Made by a program: the position numbers and the translations under genes. From 1162T-S-0a-05 sp050299435 (lineage in GTDB: Bacteria > Pseudomonadota > Gammaproteobacteria > Pseudomonadales > Cellvibrionaceae), in NCBI GenBank assembly GCA_050299435.1, contig JBNKVX010000003.1:24128-88127 (forward strand): DNA of 64,000 bases, given 5' to 3'. Under the pieces are notes generated by a model. It ran no database searches. It was not told where the DNA came from and saw nothing but the letters and a program-made list of their open reading frames with translations. Below are positions 34,783-43,689 of this stretch, in pieces; position 1 is the stretch's first letter; each line of letters starts with the position of its first letter.

Positions 34783-35756
34783 TGCTAGCCTTGCTGGACA
34801 ATACGCGCTGGGCAAAGTTGCGAGCGAGTGGCGTAATGGGTATGAATCGTCGCAATATTTCGTATATATCCAAGTACAACAACAGAAAATATTTTCCAAT
34901 TGTTGACAACAAATTACTGACCAAAAAACTGGCTATAGAAAATGGAGTGAATACGCCTCAGCTCATTTCTGTGGTTGAGAGTCAGCGGGGCATTCGAGGA
35001 TTGAGCGCTTCGGTGTCGGAAGTAAGCGGATTCTGTATGAAGCCGGCACGCGGGTCGGGCGGCAAGGGAATTATGGCCTTGAAGCATGAAAGCGAAGTCG
35101 CCTTTCTGCGAACCAATGGCGAGCACTATTCACTGGTTGAATTGGAGCGACATTGTTCAAATATTCTCGCCGGTTTGTATTCGCTGGGTGGAATACCGGA
35201 TGTTGCTATTATTGAAGGCTTGATAAGAGCAGACAAAGTATTTGAGGATTACTCCTTCGAAGGGGTGCCTGATATTCGCATTATTGTTTTTCAGGGTATT
35301 CCAGTCATGGCTATGATTCGCTTGTCCTGCCACGCTTCGTCAGGCAAGGCCAATCTGCATCAGGGCGCTGTGGGCGTCGGCCTGGATATGGCGGACGGCA
35401 CCGGGGTTAATGCCGTACAGAAGGATCAACAAATTACTCTCCATCCAGATACCGGTAAAAATCTACTGGAAATTAAAGTGCCACACTGGGAGTCTCTGCT
35501 TGAGCTCGCTTGCCGATGTTATCAAATGTCCGGTCTTGGTTATCTTGGGGTTGATCTTGTCATCGATGAGGACCAGGGTCCGACTCTTTTGGAACTCAAT
35601 GCGCGACCGGGCCTCTCCATTCAAATTGCCAACAATTCGGGCATACTGCCGCGCTTGCGAGCGGTGGAGAAACTTAAACGTCCGGAGCGTATGACGATCA
35701 ACGAAAGAGTGGCTTTTTGCCGTGAAAATTTTTCTGCTCAAATAATACGCGTATAA
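34782..35756 (+). CDS. RimK-like ATP-grasp amidoligase (alpha-L-glutamate ligase-like)
   Basis: 324-aa cytoplasmic ATP-grasp enzyme that would add amino acids, possibly glutamate, to a peptide or small molecule. Features: KLLTKKLAIENGVNTPQL (N-terminal lobe), KPARGSGGKGIM (nucleotide loop, about residues 88-99), DIRIIVFQGIPVMAMIRLS, and metal-binding LLELNARPGLSIQIAN at the C-terminus. The ATG overlaps the previous stop (TGATG). With the retropepsin and 7TM protein it makes a complete modify/anchor/cleave module. The target is unknown. Confidence 0.87.
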   Translation: MLALLDNTRWAKLRASGVMGMNRRNISYISKYNNRKYFPIVDNKLLTKKLAIENGVNTPQLISVVESQRGIRGLSASVSEVSGFCMKPARGSGGKGIMALKHESEVAFLRTNGEHYSLVELERHCSNILAGLYSLGGIPDVAIIEGLIRADKVFEDYSFEGVPDIRIIVFQGIPVMAMIRLSCHASSGKANLHQGAVGVGLDMADGTGVNAVQKDQQITLHPDTGKNLLEIKVPHWESLLELACRCYQMSGLGYLGVDLVIDEDQGPTLLELNARPGLSIQIANNSGILPRLRAVEKLKRPERMTINERVAFCRENFSAQIIRV

Positions 35757-35785
35757 TAGACGTATCAGTTGGTATTGAGACAATC

Positions 35786-37084
35786 ATGAATAGCGTTACA
35801 GATATAGAACTTGGAAAAGACCGGGCCATGGATCTGCATGAGTATATGCAAAATCTCGGAGCTCGGGCGCGTGCTGCTTCCAGACATATGGTAAGAGCTA
35901 ATACCGGGGTTAAGAATGCAGCGTTAACCGCAATTGCGAATGAACTTGACCAGGCTCGAGCTGCTATTTTGGAGGCCAATCGCAAGGATTTACAGGCGGC
36001 AAAAAAAAATGGCCTAGATACAGCCTTGGTAGACAGACTTGAACTGAACGATGCACGTATTGACGCAATGATGGAAGGTTTGCAACAGGTGGCTTCACTG
36101 CCAGACCCCTGTGGTGAAATTACAGATTTCAGCTATCGGCCTTCAGGCATTCAAGTCGGTAAAAAGCGCGTACCTTTGGGCGTAATTGGAATAATCTACG
36201 AATCTCGTCCCAACGTCACAATTGATGCAGCTTCTCTTTGTCTTAAATCTGGAAATGCCACAATTTTGAGAGGTGGGAGTGAAGCTATTCACTCTAATCA
36301 AGCCATCGCAAAATGTATCCACAAGGGATTAAATGAAGTGGGCTTGCCTGCAGATGCGGTGCAAGTAATTGAAACCACAGATCGAGCAGTCGTTGGCCAC
36401 TTAATTACCCTGTCAGAATTTGTTGATGTGATTGTACCGAGAGGTGGCAAAGGCCTCATCGAAAGAATTTCCAGAGAAGCGACAGTGAGTGTGATAAAAC
36501 ATCTCGATGGGATATGTCATGTTTACATCGATTCAAATGCAGACTTGGTCAAGGCTTTCAATATTGCGATGAATAGCAAAACGCATCGCTATGGTGTTTG
36601 TAATGCGATGGAAACCTTATTGGTAGCCAAGCAAATAGCGCCACAAATTCTTCCGCAGCTTTCCGAAGCCTACATTAAAGAGGGTGTGGAATTGCGCGTG
36701 TGTGAACGAACGCTTGCGTATTTGCCTGATGCCCTTCCCGCTTCGGAAGAAGATTGGGATACAGAGTATCTCGCGCCGATTTTGGCAATAAAAATGGTGG
36801 ATGACATTGATGATGCTATTCAATTTATCAACGAACACAGTTCACATCACACCGATGCAATAGTCACAGAAAACTATACCTTGGCGAGAAAATTTATCAC
36901 CGAAGTTGATTCGAGTTCAGTAATAGTCAATGCGTCAACGCGTTTCGCTGATGGTTTTGAATATGGTTTAGGTGCAGAAATAGGAATCAGCACCGATAAA
37001 ATTCATGCGCGAGGTCCTGTCGGTTTGGAGGGGCTAACTTCGCAAAAATGGGTGGTGTTTGGAGATGGGCATGTGCGTGCTTAA
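35786..37084 (+). CDS. proA: Gamma-glutamyl phosphate reductase
   Basis: NADPH-dependent enzyme making glutamate-5-semialdehyde, second step of proline synthesis. 432 aa with GVIGIIYESRPNVTIDAASLCLKSGNA, IVPRGGKGLIERI, catalytic Cys in HLDGICHVY, and ASTRFADGFEYGLGAEIGIST. By comparison with relatives translation might begin at ATG 35828 (MDLHEYMQNLG); the 14 extra N-terminal residues are not conserved. It leads into nadD and is probably part of the same transcription unit. proA without an adjacent proB is usual here. Confidence 0.96.
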   Translation: MNSVTDIELGKDRAMDLHEYMQNLGARARAASRHMVRANTGVKNAALTAIANELDQARAAILEANRKDLQAAKKNGLDTALVDRLELNDARIDAMMEGLQQVASLPDPCGEITDFSYRPSGIQVGKKRVPLGVIGIIYESRPNVTIDAASLCLKSGNATILRGGSEAIHSNQAIAKCIHKGLNEVGLPADAVQVIETTDRAVVGHLITLSEFVDVIVPRGGKGLIERISREATVSVIKHLDGICHVYIDSNADLVKAFNIAMNSKTHRYGVCNAMETLLVAKQIAPQILPQLSEAYIKEGVELRVCERTLAYLPDALPASEEDWDTEYLAPILAIKMVDDIDDAIQFINEHSSHHTDAIVTENYTLARKFITEVDSSSVIVNASTRFADGFEYGLGAEIGISTDKIHARGPVGLEGLTSQKWVVFGDGHVRA

Positions 37085-37117
37085 AGCCCAGCAAAATCAA
37101 AACCCAAAGGGTGGTGA

Positions 37118-37762
37118 GTGATTAAAGAAGTTCATGCCTGGTTTGGCGGCAGCTTCGATCCTGTTCACAATGGTCATTTGCTTGCAGCACAGGAAGTGTT
37201 GGAGCAATTTCAACTTGAAACACTTCATTTTCTTCCGTGCTATTTATCACCACTTAAAGAAAAATCTGCGTGTTCAACGCAAGACCGCTTGAATATGTTG
37301 GAGCTTGCATTGGCTTCAAATAAACATTTTTCTCTGGATACGCGAGAAGTGAATAAGCCAGGCCCGTCTTATAGCTTTGAAACGCTTACAGACATACGGG
37401 AGACTTTGGGAAGAGAAGTATCCTTACTTTGGATAATTGGTTGGGATGCCTATTTGAGTTTCAACCTCTGGCGAAATTGGCAAGATATATTGAGTTTGTG
37501 TAATTTAGTTGTCATTAATCGCCCGGGGTTTTCGCAGGAAGTGCCAGCCGCATTGAAAAATTGGAGTATTGGCAAGGAAGCGATAAAAGAAGAAATAACA
37601 CAATACGACTATGGAAAAATTGTGTTTTTGAATACGCCACTGATTGAAATTGCTTCAAGTACTGTGCGGGATAAATGCAAACGAGGTTTGTCCTTGCGTT
37701 ACTTAGTCCCATTGGAAGTTGAATTGTATATTAAAGAAAACCGACTTTTTTTAGAAAACTGA
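37118..37762 (+). CDS. nadD: Nicotinate-nucleotide adenylyltransferase
   Basis: Forms nicotinate adenine dinucleotide in NAD synthesis. 214 aa; the nucleotidyltransferase signature WFGGSFDPVHNGHL (residues 5-18) and C-terminal ISSTVR-like IASSTVRDKC are present. GTG start at 37118 is supported by AAAGGGTGGTGA just upstream. Located after proA and before rsfS, a conserved order in gammaproteobacteria. Confidence 0.95.
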   Translation: MIKEVHAWFGGSFDPVHNGHLLAAQEVLEQFQLETLHFLPCYLSPLKEKSACSTQDRLNMLELALASNKHFSLDTREVNKPGPSYSFETLTDIRETLGREVSLLWIIGWDAYLSFNLWRNWQDILSLCNLVVINRPGFSQEVPAALKNWSIGKEAIKEEITQYDYGKIVFLNTPLIEIASSTVRDKCKRGLSLRYLVPLEVELYIKENRLFLEN

Positions 37763-37794
37763 AATTTGTTTTAAAGATTAATGATAGAGATATA

Positions 37795-38154
37795 GTGAAT
37801 TGTAATATGACTGTAAATTTGCAAAAAATTATTCAAGATAGCCTGGAAGATACAAAAGGACAAAACATTAACGTTTTGGATGTGACGGAGTTGAGCGATG
37901 TGATGGATACTTTGGTTATTGCTACCGGCACATCCAGTCGACACGTAAAATCCTTGGCAAACAATGCAATAGAGGAAGCCAAAAGCCATAAGGTTAGACC
38001 TATTGGTGTCGAAGGAATGGATGTGGGCGAGTGGGTTCTGGTGGATTACGGCGATTTGGTCCTGCATGTTATGCAACAAAGTACTCGGGATTTTTATGAG
38101 CTTGAGAAGCTCTGGTCAACAGAGCCAGCTTCGCGCAGACAAAAGTCTGAATAA
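37795..38154 (+). CDS. rsfS: Ribosomal silencing factor RsfS
   Basis: Binds L14 of the 50S subunit and blocks subunit joining during starvation. 119 aa with DVTELSDVMDTLVIATGTSSRHVKS-type core and GDLVLHVMQQSTRDFYELEKLW near the C-terminus. GTG 37795 is used; an in-frame ATG at 37807 is the alternative, but only GTG has an AGAG site in range. Between nadD and rlmH as usual. Confidence 0.94.
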   Translation: MNCNMTVNLQKIIQDSLEDTKGQNINVLDVTELSDVMDTLVIATGTSSRHVKSLANNAIEEAKSHKVRPIGVEGMDVGEWVLVDYGDLVLHVMQQSTRDFYELEKLWSTEPASRRQKSE

Positions 38155-38183
38155 ACATTTTAGAGATCGTCAATTGCCTGCCA

Positions 38184-38651
38184 ATGAAAATAACAATAAT
38201 AGCGATTGGGAAAAAAATGCCGGCTTGGGTAATAGAAGCCTGTCGAGAATATGAAAAACGTTTGCCTAAAGAATTGGGTTTAAGTGTGCTGGAACTTCCC
38301 CTAGCGACGAGGAACAAAACAAACTCCATAGCAAAAATAAAGCAAGCAGAAGGCGAAGCCTTGTTATCTGCGATACCAGAAAAAAGCCTTATAGTGGCTT
38401 TGGATATGCGGGGTAAAAGTATTAGTACTGAAACACTTGCAAGTAAATTATCGGACTGGCAAATGCATAATCAGGATGTGAGCATATTGATTGGTGGTCC
38501 CGATGGATTATCCGAGTCCTGTTTGCAAGCAGCGGGAGAACGATGGTCACTTTCGGCCATGACTTTACCTCACCCCATGGTGCGCGTATTGCTCACTGAG
38601 CAATTATATCGCGCGTGGACAATTCTTATTAATCATCCGTATCACAAGTAA
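38184..38651 (+). CDS. rlmH: 23S rRNA pseudouridine(1915) N3-methyltransferase
   Basis: SPOUT-family methyltransferase acting on pseudouridine 1915 in helix 69. 155 aa, standard length, with ALDMRGKSISTETLASKL, the knotted-fold loop IGGPDGLSESC, and SAMTLPHPMVRVLLTEQLYRAW. Two bases separate it from mrdA, so the cell-wall genes follow in one operon. Confidence 0.96.
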   Translation: MKITIIAIGKKMPAWVIEACREYEKRLPKELGLSVLELPLATRNKTNSIAKIKQAEGEALLSAIPEKSLIVALDMRGKSISTETLASKLSDWQMHNQDVSILIGGPDGLSESCLQAAGERWSLSAMTLPHPMVRVLLTEQLYRAWTILINHPYHK

Positions 38652-38653
38652 AT

Positions 38654-40549
38654 ATGGCTTGGGGTAATTCAGACTTTCATAGATTCAAAGATCACGGCAG
38701 TGAAGCACGTTTGTTTGCACGCCGTATTATGACAGTTGTGATTATTGTTTTTTCCCTGTTTTTTTTATTACTCGCACGATTCTATAGTTTGCAAGTGAGT
38801 CACTACCAGGACTATGTGACCCAATCAGATAAAAATCGTATTCAAATCAGACCCGTTCCGCCAACACGAGGACTGATATTTGATAGAAATGGGGAATTGC
38901 TTGCAGAAAATCGACCCAGTTTCTCTTTGGAAATCGTGATTGAGCGTGTTGGTAATCTGAATCAAACGCTCGATGAACTTGCACAATTAATTGAAGTAAG
39001 CGACGTCGATATAGAAGAATTTCACAAGGCAAAGCAGCGACGAAGACCGCACGCATCAGTGCCTTTGCGTTATAACTTGAATGAAGAAGAAATTGCCGCA
39101 ATTGCAGTTAACGAATTTCGCCTTCAAGGCGTAGAAGTCGTAGCACGCTTAACGAGACACTATCCTAAAAAAAATCTATTTGCGCATACTATTGGTTATG
39201 TAAGTCGCATCAGTCCGTATGAACAAAGCCAATTTAATGAAGAAGCTGAACGACGCTATCGAGGTACACATAGCATCGGGAAAATTGGACTGGAAAAGTT
39301 TTACGAGTCAGAGCTATTGGGGGAAGTTGGCAGTGAAAGTGGTGAAACAAATGCACACGGACGTTGGTTAAGGCAGCTAGAAAGAGTAAATCCAAAATCG
39401 GGAAAGGATTTACAATTGTTCGTCGATGCGCGTTTGCAGCAGGTTGCGCGCAAGGCCTTAGGCGAGAATCGCGGTTCCATTGTCGCTATTGAAGTGGAAA
39501 CCGGAGGGGTGTTGGCAATGGTCAGTAATCCTGCTTATGACCCTAACTTATTTGTAAATGGGATTAGCCACGCTGATTATAATGCTTTAAATCGTTCGAT
39601 TGACCTACCGCTTTTTAATCGCAGTATTCAAGGTCAATACCCGCCAGGATCTACCATTAAGGGAGTTTATGGTTTAGCAGGCCTGGAGTATCACATTGTT
39701 ACCGGAGCCACCACTATAGAAGACCCCGGTTACTATCAACTTGAAAATGATGAGCGATTATATCGGGAGTGGAAAAAAGGCGGTCACGGAAGTGCAGTAA
39801 ATCTTCGTCAGGCAATCGTCGAATCCTGTGATGTTTTTTTCTATGACCTCGCTTTTAGCATGGGTGTCGATCGCATGCACGAGTTCGGCAGATATTTTAG
39901 TTTTGGTGAAACAACGGGCTTGGATATCCCCAGCGAACGCGCGGGCCTTTGGCCGTCGCGAGCATGGAAAAAGGGCGCTCTGGGATTAGATTGGTATCCG
40001 GGTGACAGTATAAATATGAGTATTGGGCAAGGTTATGTGTTGGTGACTCCAGTACAGCTTGCCATGATGACAGCAACTTTAGCAACGCGTGGAAAATTAA
40101 TTCAGCCGCGTTTGGTGAAAAGTATTGGTGGAATTGAAACTGAAATGAAAGTTTTGAGTCAATATGAAGGCAATCAAGAAAACTGGGATTATATTATTTC
40201 TTCGTTGGAAGGCGTTGTGCATTCAATTAAAGGCACAGCACATAGCAAAGCCGGTAGAAATTTAAATTACCGTATGGCGGGTAAAACAGGCACGGCTCAG
40301 GTTGTGGGTATTGCTCAGGATGAAGAATATGATAGCGAAAAGTTGGCCGAGAGAAATCGCGATCACGGTTTGTTTATTGCGTTTGCGCCAGCTGAAAATC
40401 CACGAATTGCCGTCGCTGCAATTGTCGAAAATGGTGAAAGTGGCGCAGCAACACCGGTTGTGAGACAAGTAATTGATAGCTGGTTGAGTTTAGAGAAAAA
40501 GCCAGAAAACCCTATGGCTAATCTACAGTTATGGAAAAATAGAAATTGA
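38654..40549 (+). CDS. mrdA: Penicillin-binding protein 2
   Basis: Transpeptidase of the elongasome that cross-links lateral-wall peptidoglycan. 631 aa: cytoplasmic tail, membrane anchor (about 26-45), pedestal domain (RGLIFDRNGELLAENRP), and transpeptidase domain with Ser333 in PGSTIK, SCD at 391-393, and KTGTAQ at 544-549. The last four bases overlap rodA (TTGA). Full length and intact. Confidence 0.97.
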   Translation: MAWGNSDFHRFKDHGSEARLFARRIMTVVIIVFSLFFLLLARFYSLQVSHYQDYVTQSDKNRIQIRPVPPTRGLIFDRNGELLAENRPSFSLEIVIERVGNLNQTLDELAQLIEVSDVDIEEFHKAKQRRRPHASVPLRYNLNEEEIAAIAVNEFRLQGVEVVARLTRHYPKKNLFAHTIGYVSRISPYEQSQFNEEAERRYRGTHSIGKIGLEKFYESELLGEVGSESGETNAHGRWLRQLERVNPKSGKDLQLFVDARLQQVARKALGENRGSIVAIEVETGGVLAMVSNPAYDPNLFVNGISHADYNALNRSIDLPLFNRSIQGQYPPGSTIKGVYGLAGLEYHIVTGATTIEDPGYYQLENDERLYREWKKGGHGSAVNLRQAIVESCDVFFYDLAFSMGVDRMHEFGRYFSFGETTGLDIPSERAGLWPSRAWKKGALGLDWYPGDSINMSIGQGYVLVTPVQLAMMTATLATRGKLIQPRLVKSIGGIETEMKVLSQYEGNQENWDYIISSLEGVVHSIKGTAHSKAGRNLNYRMAGKTGTAQVVGIAQDEEYDSEKLAERNRDHGLFIAFAPAENPRIAVAAIVENGESGAATPVVRQVIDSWLSLEKKPENPMANLQLWKNRN

Positions 40550-41694
40550 GTCGCCAGGATTTTGTAAGAAGTATTCCAGATTCGGCACTGCATTTTGGGC
40601 GCAGCGACAGTCTTTGGTCTCGCTTTCATGTGGACCCCTTTATATTGCTCATTCTTGTGCTCCTGTCTATGTACGGCCTCTTGGTCTTATACAGTGGCAG
40701 CGGTCAAAATATTGCATTGGTAAAGAGACAATTTGTCTTAAATTGCATTGCTTTTATCGCCATGGTATTGGTCGCGCAAATCGATTTAAAATTATTACAA
40801 CGTTGGTCTATCTGGATTTATCTCGGAGGGCTTCTGTTGCTGCTAATAGTATTGTGGATGGGAGTCGGTGCGAAAGGCGCAACACGCTGGATCAGTTTAG
40901 GTCTTTTCCGTTTTCAGCCTTCCGAAATAATGAAACTCGCTATGCCCATTCTTATCGCAGCCTGGTTTGCTAATCGAGTTGTGCCGCCGCGATTTCAAGA
41001 TATAGTCATTTGTCTGGCATTCATTGCGGTACCGGTTGTACTGATTTTTGAACAGCCCGATTTGGGAACTTCAATTCTGATTGCGGCTTCTGGTTTAATC
41101 GTTTTGTTTCTGGCAGGTTTGCAATGGCGCTATATTATAGGAGCGCTGGTTATAGTACTTGCTAGCCTGAGACCCTTGTGGGTCTACTGGATGAAAGATT
41201 ACCAAAAGCAGCGCGTGCTAACCCTGCTAAATCCGGACGCTGACAAGCTCGGCACCGGCTGGAATATTTGGCAATCTAAAACAGCAATTGGTTCGGGAGG
41301 GATCGAAGGTAAGGGCTGGTTGATGGGAACACAATCCCAATTGGACTTTTTGCCCGAAAGTCATACTGATTTTATCATCGCAGTGTTGGCTGAGGAATTT
41401 GGTTTAATGGGTGTGTGTCTGTTGCTTGGGCTCTATGTTCTATTGATCTCACGGGGTTTGTTCATTGCTTGGCGGGCAAAAAATTTATTTGGTAAATTGT
41501 TGGCAGGTGGAATAACGCTCACGTTTTTTGTTTATGTGTTTGTTAATATAAGCATGGTGACCGGGCTAATACCGGTTGTGGGTGTGCCGCTCCCGCTCAT
41601 AAGTTATGGAGGAACCGCAGTGGTAACTCTGCTAACGGGCTTTGGCTTACTTATGGCTATTGCCACTGAAAAGCGAACACACCAGGAATACTAA
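40546..41694 (+). CDS. rodA: Rod-shape determining protein RodA (SEDS glycosyltransferase)
   Basis: Polytopic SEDS peptidoglycan polymerase working with PBP2. 382 aa, about ten helices. Motifs KGATRWISLGLFRFQPSE, FLPESHTDFIIAVLAEEFGL and GVPLPLISYGGTA are typical. The start is TTG at 40546, overlapping the mrdA stop in TTGA, implying translational coupling; the next ATG in frame lies within the first helix. Confidence 0.96.
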   Translation: MSRQDFVRSIPDSALHFGRSDSLWSRFHVDPFILLILVLLSMYGLLVLYSGSGQNIALVKRQFVLNCIAFIAMVLVAQIDLKLLQRWSIWIYLGGLLLLLIVLWMGVGAKGATRWISLGLFRFQPSEIMKLAMPILIAAWFANRVVPPRFQDIVICLAFIAVPVVLIFEQPDLGTSILIAASGLIVLFLAGLQWRYIIGALVIVLASLRPLWVYWMKDYQKQRVLTLLNPDADKLGTGWNIWQSKTAIGSGGIEGKGWLMGTQSQLDFLPESHTDFIIAVLAEEFGLMGVCLLLGLYVLLISRGLFIAWRAKNLFGKLLAGGITLTFFVYVFVNISMVTGLIPVVGVPLPLISYGGTAVVTLLTGFGLLMAIATEKRTHQEY

Positions 41695-41735
41695 ATTTAC
41701 GCCCTTTGTCTAGTTTTTGGAGAGTAAAAAACTCA

Positions 41736-42734
41736 ATGTTTTTTCGAGCTGTAAGATACGGAATGATTGTTTTGGCAGGGGTGCTTACTCCCATGCTTGT
41801 GTTTGCGGATTATTCAACGCATGCTAAAACTGAAGAGTTTGTGCAAAAAATGCATGATGAGCATAAGTTTGAAAAAGAGTATATTTTATCCATACTTAAA
41901 CAAGCCGAAAAAAAGCAAAGTATTTTGGATGCCATTGCGCGTCCTGCTGAAAAAACTCTGGAATGGAAAGAATACAAAGATATTTTTTTGGGAGAAAAAC
42001 GTGTTCAGCAAGGATTAGAGTTTTGGAAAGAAAATGTCAAAACACTGGATCGCGCGACTAAAGAATACGGTGTTCCGCAAGAAATAATTGTTGCTATTAT
42101 TGGGGTGGAAACCCGTTATGGCAGGCATAAAGGAAGTTATCGAGTAATAGACGCACTGACCACGCTGGGTTTTGACTATGAACCCCGAGCGAAATTTTTC
42201 TCAAGTGAATTAGAACACTTCTTTTTATTGGCGCGAGAGCAAAAGCAAGATCCATTAGAGTTAAGCGGTTCCTATGCGGGGGCAATGGGGTACGGTCAGT
42301 TTATTCCTAGTAGTTATCGTGCTTATGCCGTAGATTTTGACGGCGATGAATTGGCGGATATTTGGAACAATCCTGTTGATGCTATCGGCAGTGTTGCAAA
42401 TTATTTTAAAAAGCACGGCTGGCAAGAAGGTGAGCCAGTATTTAATCGTTCACGAATTTCCGATGATTACAAAAAGGAATTGTTGAATGATAAAAGTCGA
42501 CCGTCGCTCACTTTATCAGAGCTTAAAGCAGCGGGTTTTGAGCCCGCCGAAAAAGATCTGGATGCAGGGCTGAAGGCGGTAGCACTTCTGTATGAGGGTG
42601 TTTACGGAAAAGAATTCTGGTTGGGATTTGATAATTTTTATGTGATAACGCGTTATAATCGCAGTCATCTTTATGCTATGGCTGTGTGGCAGCTGAGCCG
42701 ATTAATTCGTTATGAATACGAAGCCAGTACCTGA
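41736..42734 (+). CDS. mltB: Membrane-bound lytic murein transglycosylase B
   Basis: Cleaves glycan strands to 1,6-anhydroMurNAc ends. From ATG 41736 (332 aa) the protein has a hydrophobic signal (about 8-23), then IIGVETRYGRHKG with the catalytic Glu, GSYAGAMGYGQFIPSSYRAYAVDFDGDE, and a C-terminal NRSHLYAMAVWQLS. No clear lipobox, so it may be a soluble periplasmic form. The upstream TTG at 41706 is less likely; GGAGAG precedes ATG 41736. Overlaps rlpA by 23 bp. Confidence 0.94.
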   Translation: MFFRAVRYGMIVLAGVLTPMLVFADYSTHAKTEEFVQKMHDEHKFEKEYILSILKQAEKKQSILDAIARPAEKTLEWKEYKDIFLGEKRVQQGLEFWKENVKTLDRATKEYGVPQEIIVAIIGVETRYGRHKGSYRVIDALTTLGFDYEPRAKFFSSELEHFFLLAREQKQDPLELSGSYAGAMGYGQFIPSSYRAYAVDFDGDELADIWNNPVDAIGSVANYFKKHGWQEGEPVFNRSRISDDYKKELLNDKSRPSLTLSELKAAGFEPAEKDLDAGLKAVALLYEGVYGKEFWLGFDNFYVITRYNRSHLYAMAVWQLSRLIRYEYEAST

Positions 42735-43617
42735 AACAGTTCGCGTTGCGCTCTTTGTTTTGCTCGCCAACTTGGCGGGCTGTAGTTTTGTCCCACTAAT
42801 TCCTGAAGAAAAAGACAGAGGCCCAGAAAGACCTGTCAGCGTCGATCATATCGGTGAGCCTGTTCCCCAAGTAGAACCGAGAACAATTGCGGGCAATCGA
42901 AGCCCTTATAAAGTACTGGGTAAAACCTATACGGTACTGCCAAACCCTGATGGTTATCGAGAAAAAGGCGTGGCTTCCTGGTACGGGAAAAAATTCCACG
43001 GTAGACGCACCTCGAATGGTGAAATTTACGATATGTACGCGATGACCGCTGCACATAAAACCTTGCCAATACCGAGTTACGTCAAAGTTACAAATTTAAA
43101 AAATAAGCGTTCTATTATTGTGCGAGTAAATGACCGAGGTCCTTTTCACGGCAATCGCTTAATCGATTTGAGTTATACCGCCGCAAAAAAACTGGGGTTT
43201 GAAAATATCGGAACTGCGGACGTATTAATTGAATACATTGACCCATTGAATTGGTCTTCAGGTACAAAAAAAGCACCAGCACCAGCACCACCATCACCAA
43301 CGCCGAAAGTTGCCAGTTTAGTTCAAGAGCCCCCTGCGCCCGTGCCCTCGCGAGTAGGAGGTTACCAATTGCCACCTAATACCTGGTTGCAGGTCGGCGC
43401 TTTCGGTCAGCATGAATCAGCGGAGAGAATGAAAAAACTCCTGGAAACCTTAACTCGTTATCCTGTAGTTGTTGTCGTGCCCGGAGCGCCCCAGCTATCT
43501 GATAAGTTGTATCGTGTGCGCATTGGTCCAATACAAGATAACTTTGATATTCTGGAAATTCGACGAGCCATGCAAGAGAAGCAACTTCCCGACCCGCATG
43601 TTGTCTATGTTGATTAG
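42712..43617 (+). CDS. rlpA: Septal ring lytic transglycosylase RlpA
   Basis: Lipoprotein that cleaves denuded glycan strands at the septum. 301 aa: lipobox LAGC (Cys24), double-psi beta-barrel domain with GVASWYGKKFHGRRTSNGE and VRVNDRGPFHGNRLIDLS, a Pro/Ala-rich linker (about 187-220), and a C-terminal SPOR domain (WLQVGAFGQHESAERM) for binding peptidoglycan. The gene starts inside the end of mltB. Confidence 0.95.
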   Translation: MNTKPVPETVRVALFVLLANLAGCSFVPLIPEEKDRGPERPVSVDHIGEPVPQVEPRTIAGNRSPYKVLGKTYTVLPNPDGYREKGVASWYGKKFHGRRTSNGEIYDMYAMTAAHKTLPIPSYVKVTNLKNKRSIIVRVNDRGPFHGNRLIDLSYTAAKKLGFENIGTADVLIEYIDPLNWSSGTKKAPAPAPPSPTPKVASLVQEPPAPVPSRVGGYQLPPNTWLQVGAFGQHESAERMKKLLETLTRYPVVVVVPGAPQLSDKLYRVRIGPIQDNFDILEIRRAMQEKQLPDPHVVYVD

Positions 43618-43623
43618 TGTGCA

Positions 43624-43654
43624 TTGGCGGCGGAATACAGAAAACTGCTACAAT
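43624..43654 (+). promoter_or_regulatory. Possible promoter for dacA
   Basis: TTGGCG at 43624-43629 and TACAAT at 43649-43654 with a 19-bp spacer, in the 72-bp gap before dacA. The -10 is good but the spacing is long, so this is tentative; it would allow dacA-ybeD-lipBA to be expressed apart from the upstream wall genes. Confidence 0.3.
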
Positions 43655-43689
43655 TGCGCTTTTTTTTAAGGCTCTAATTCAAGATTCCT

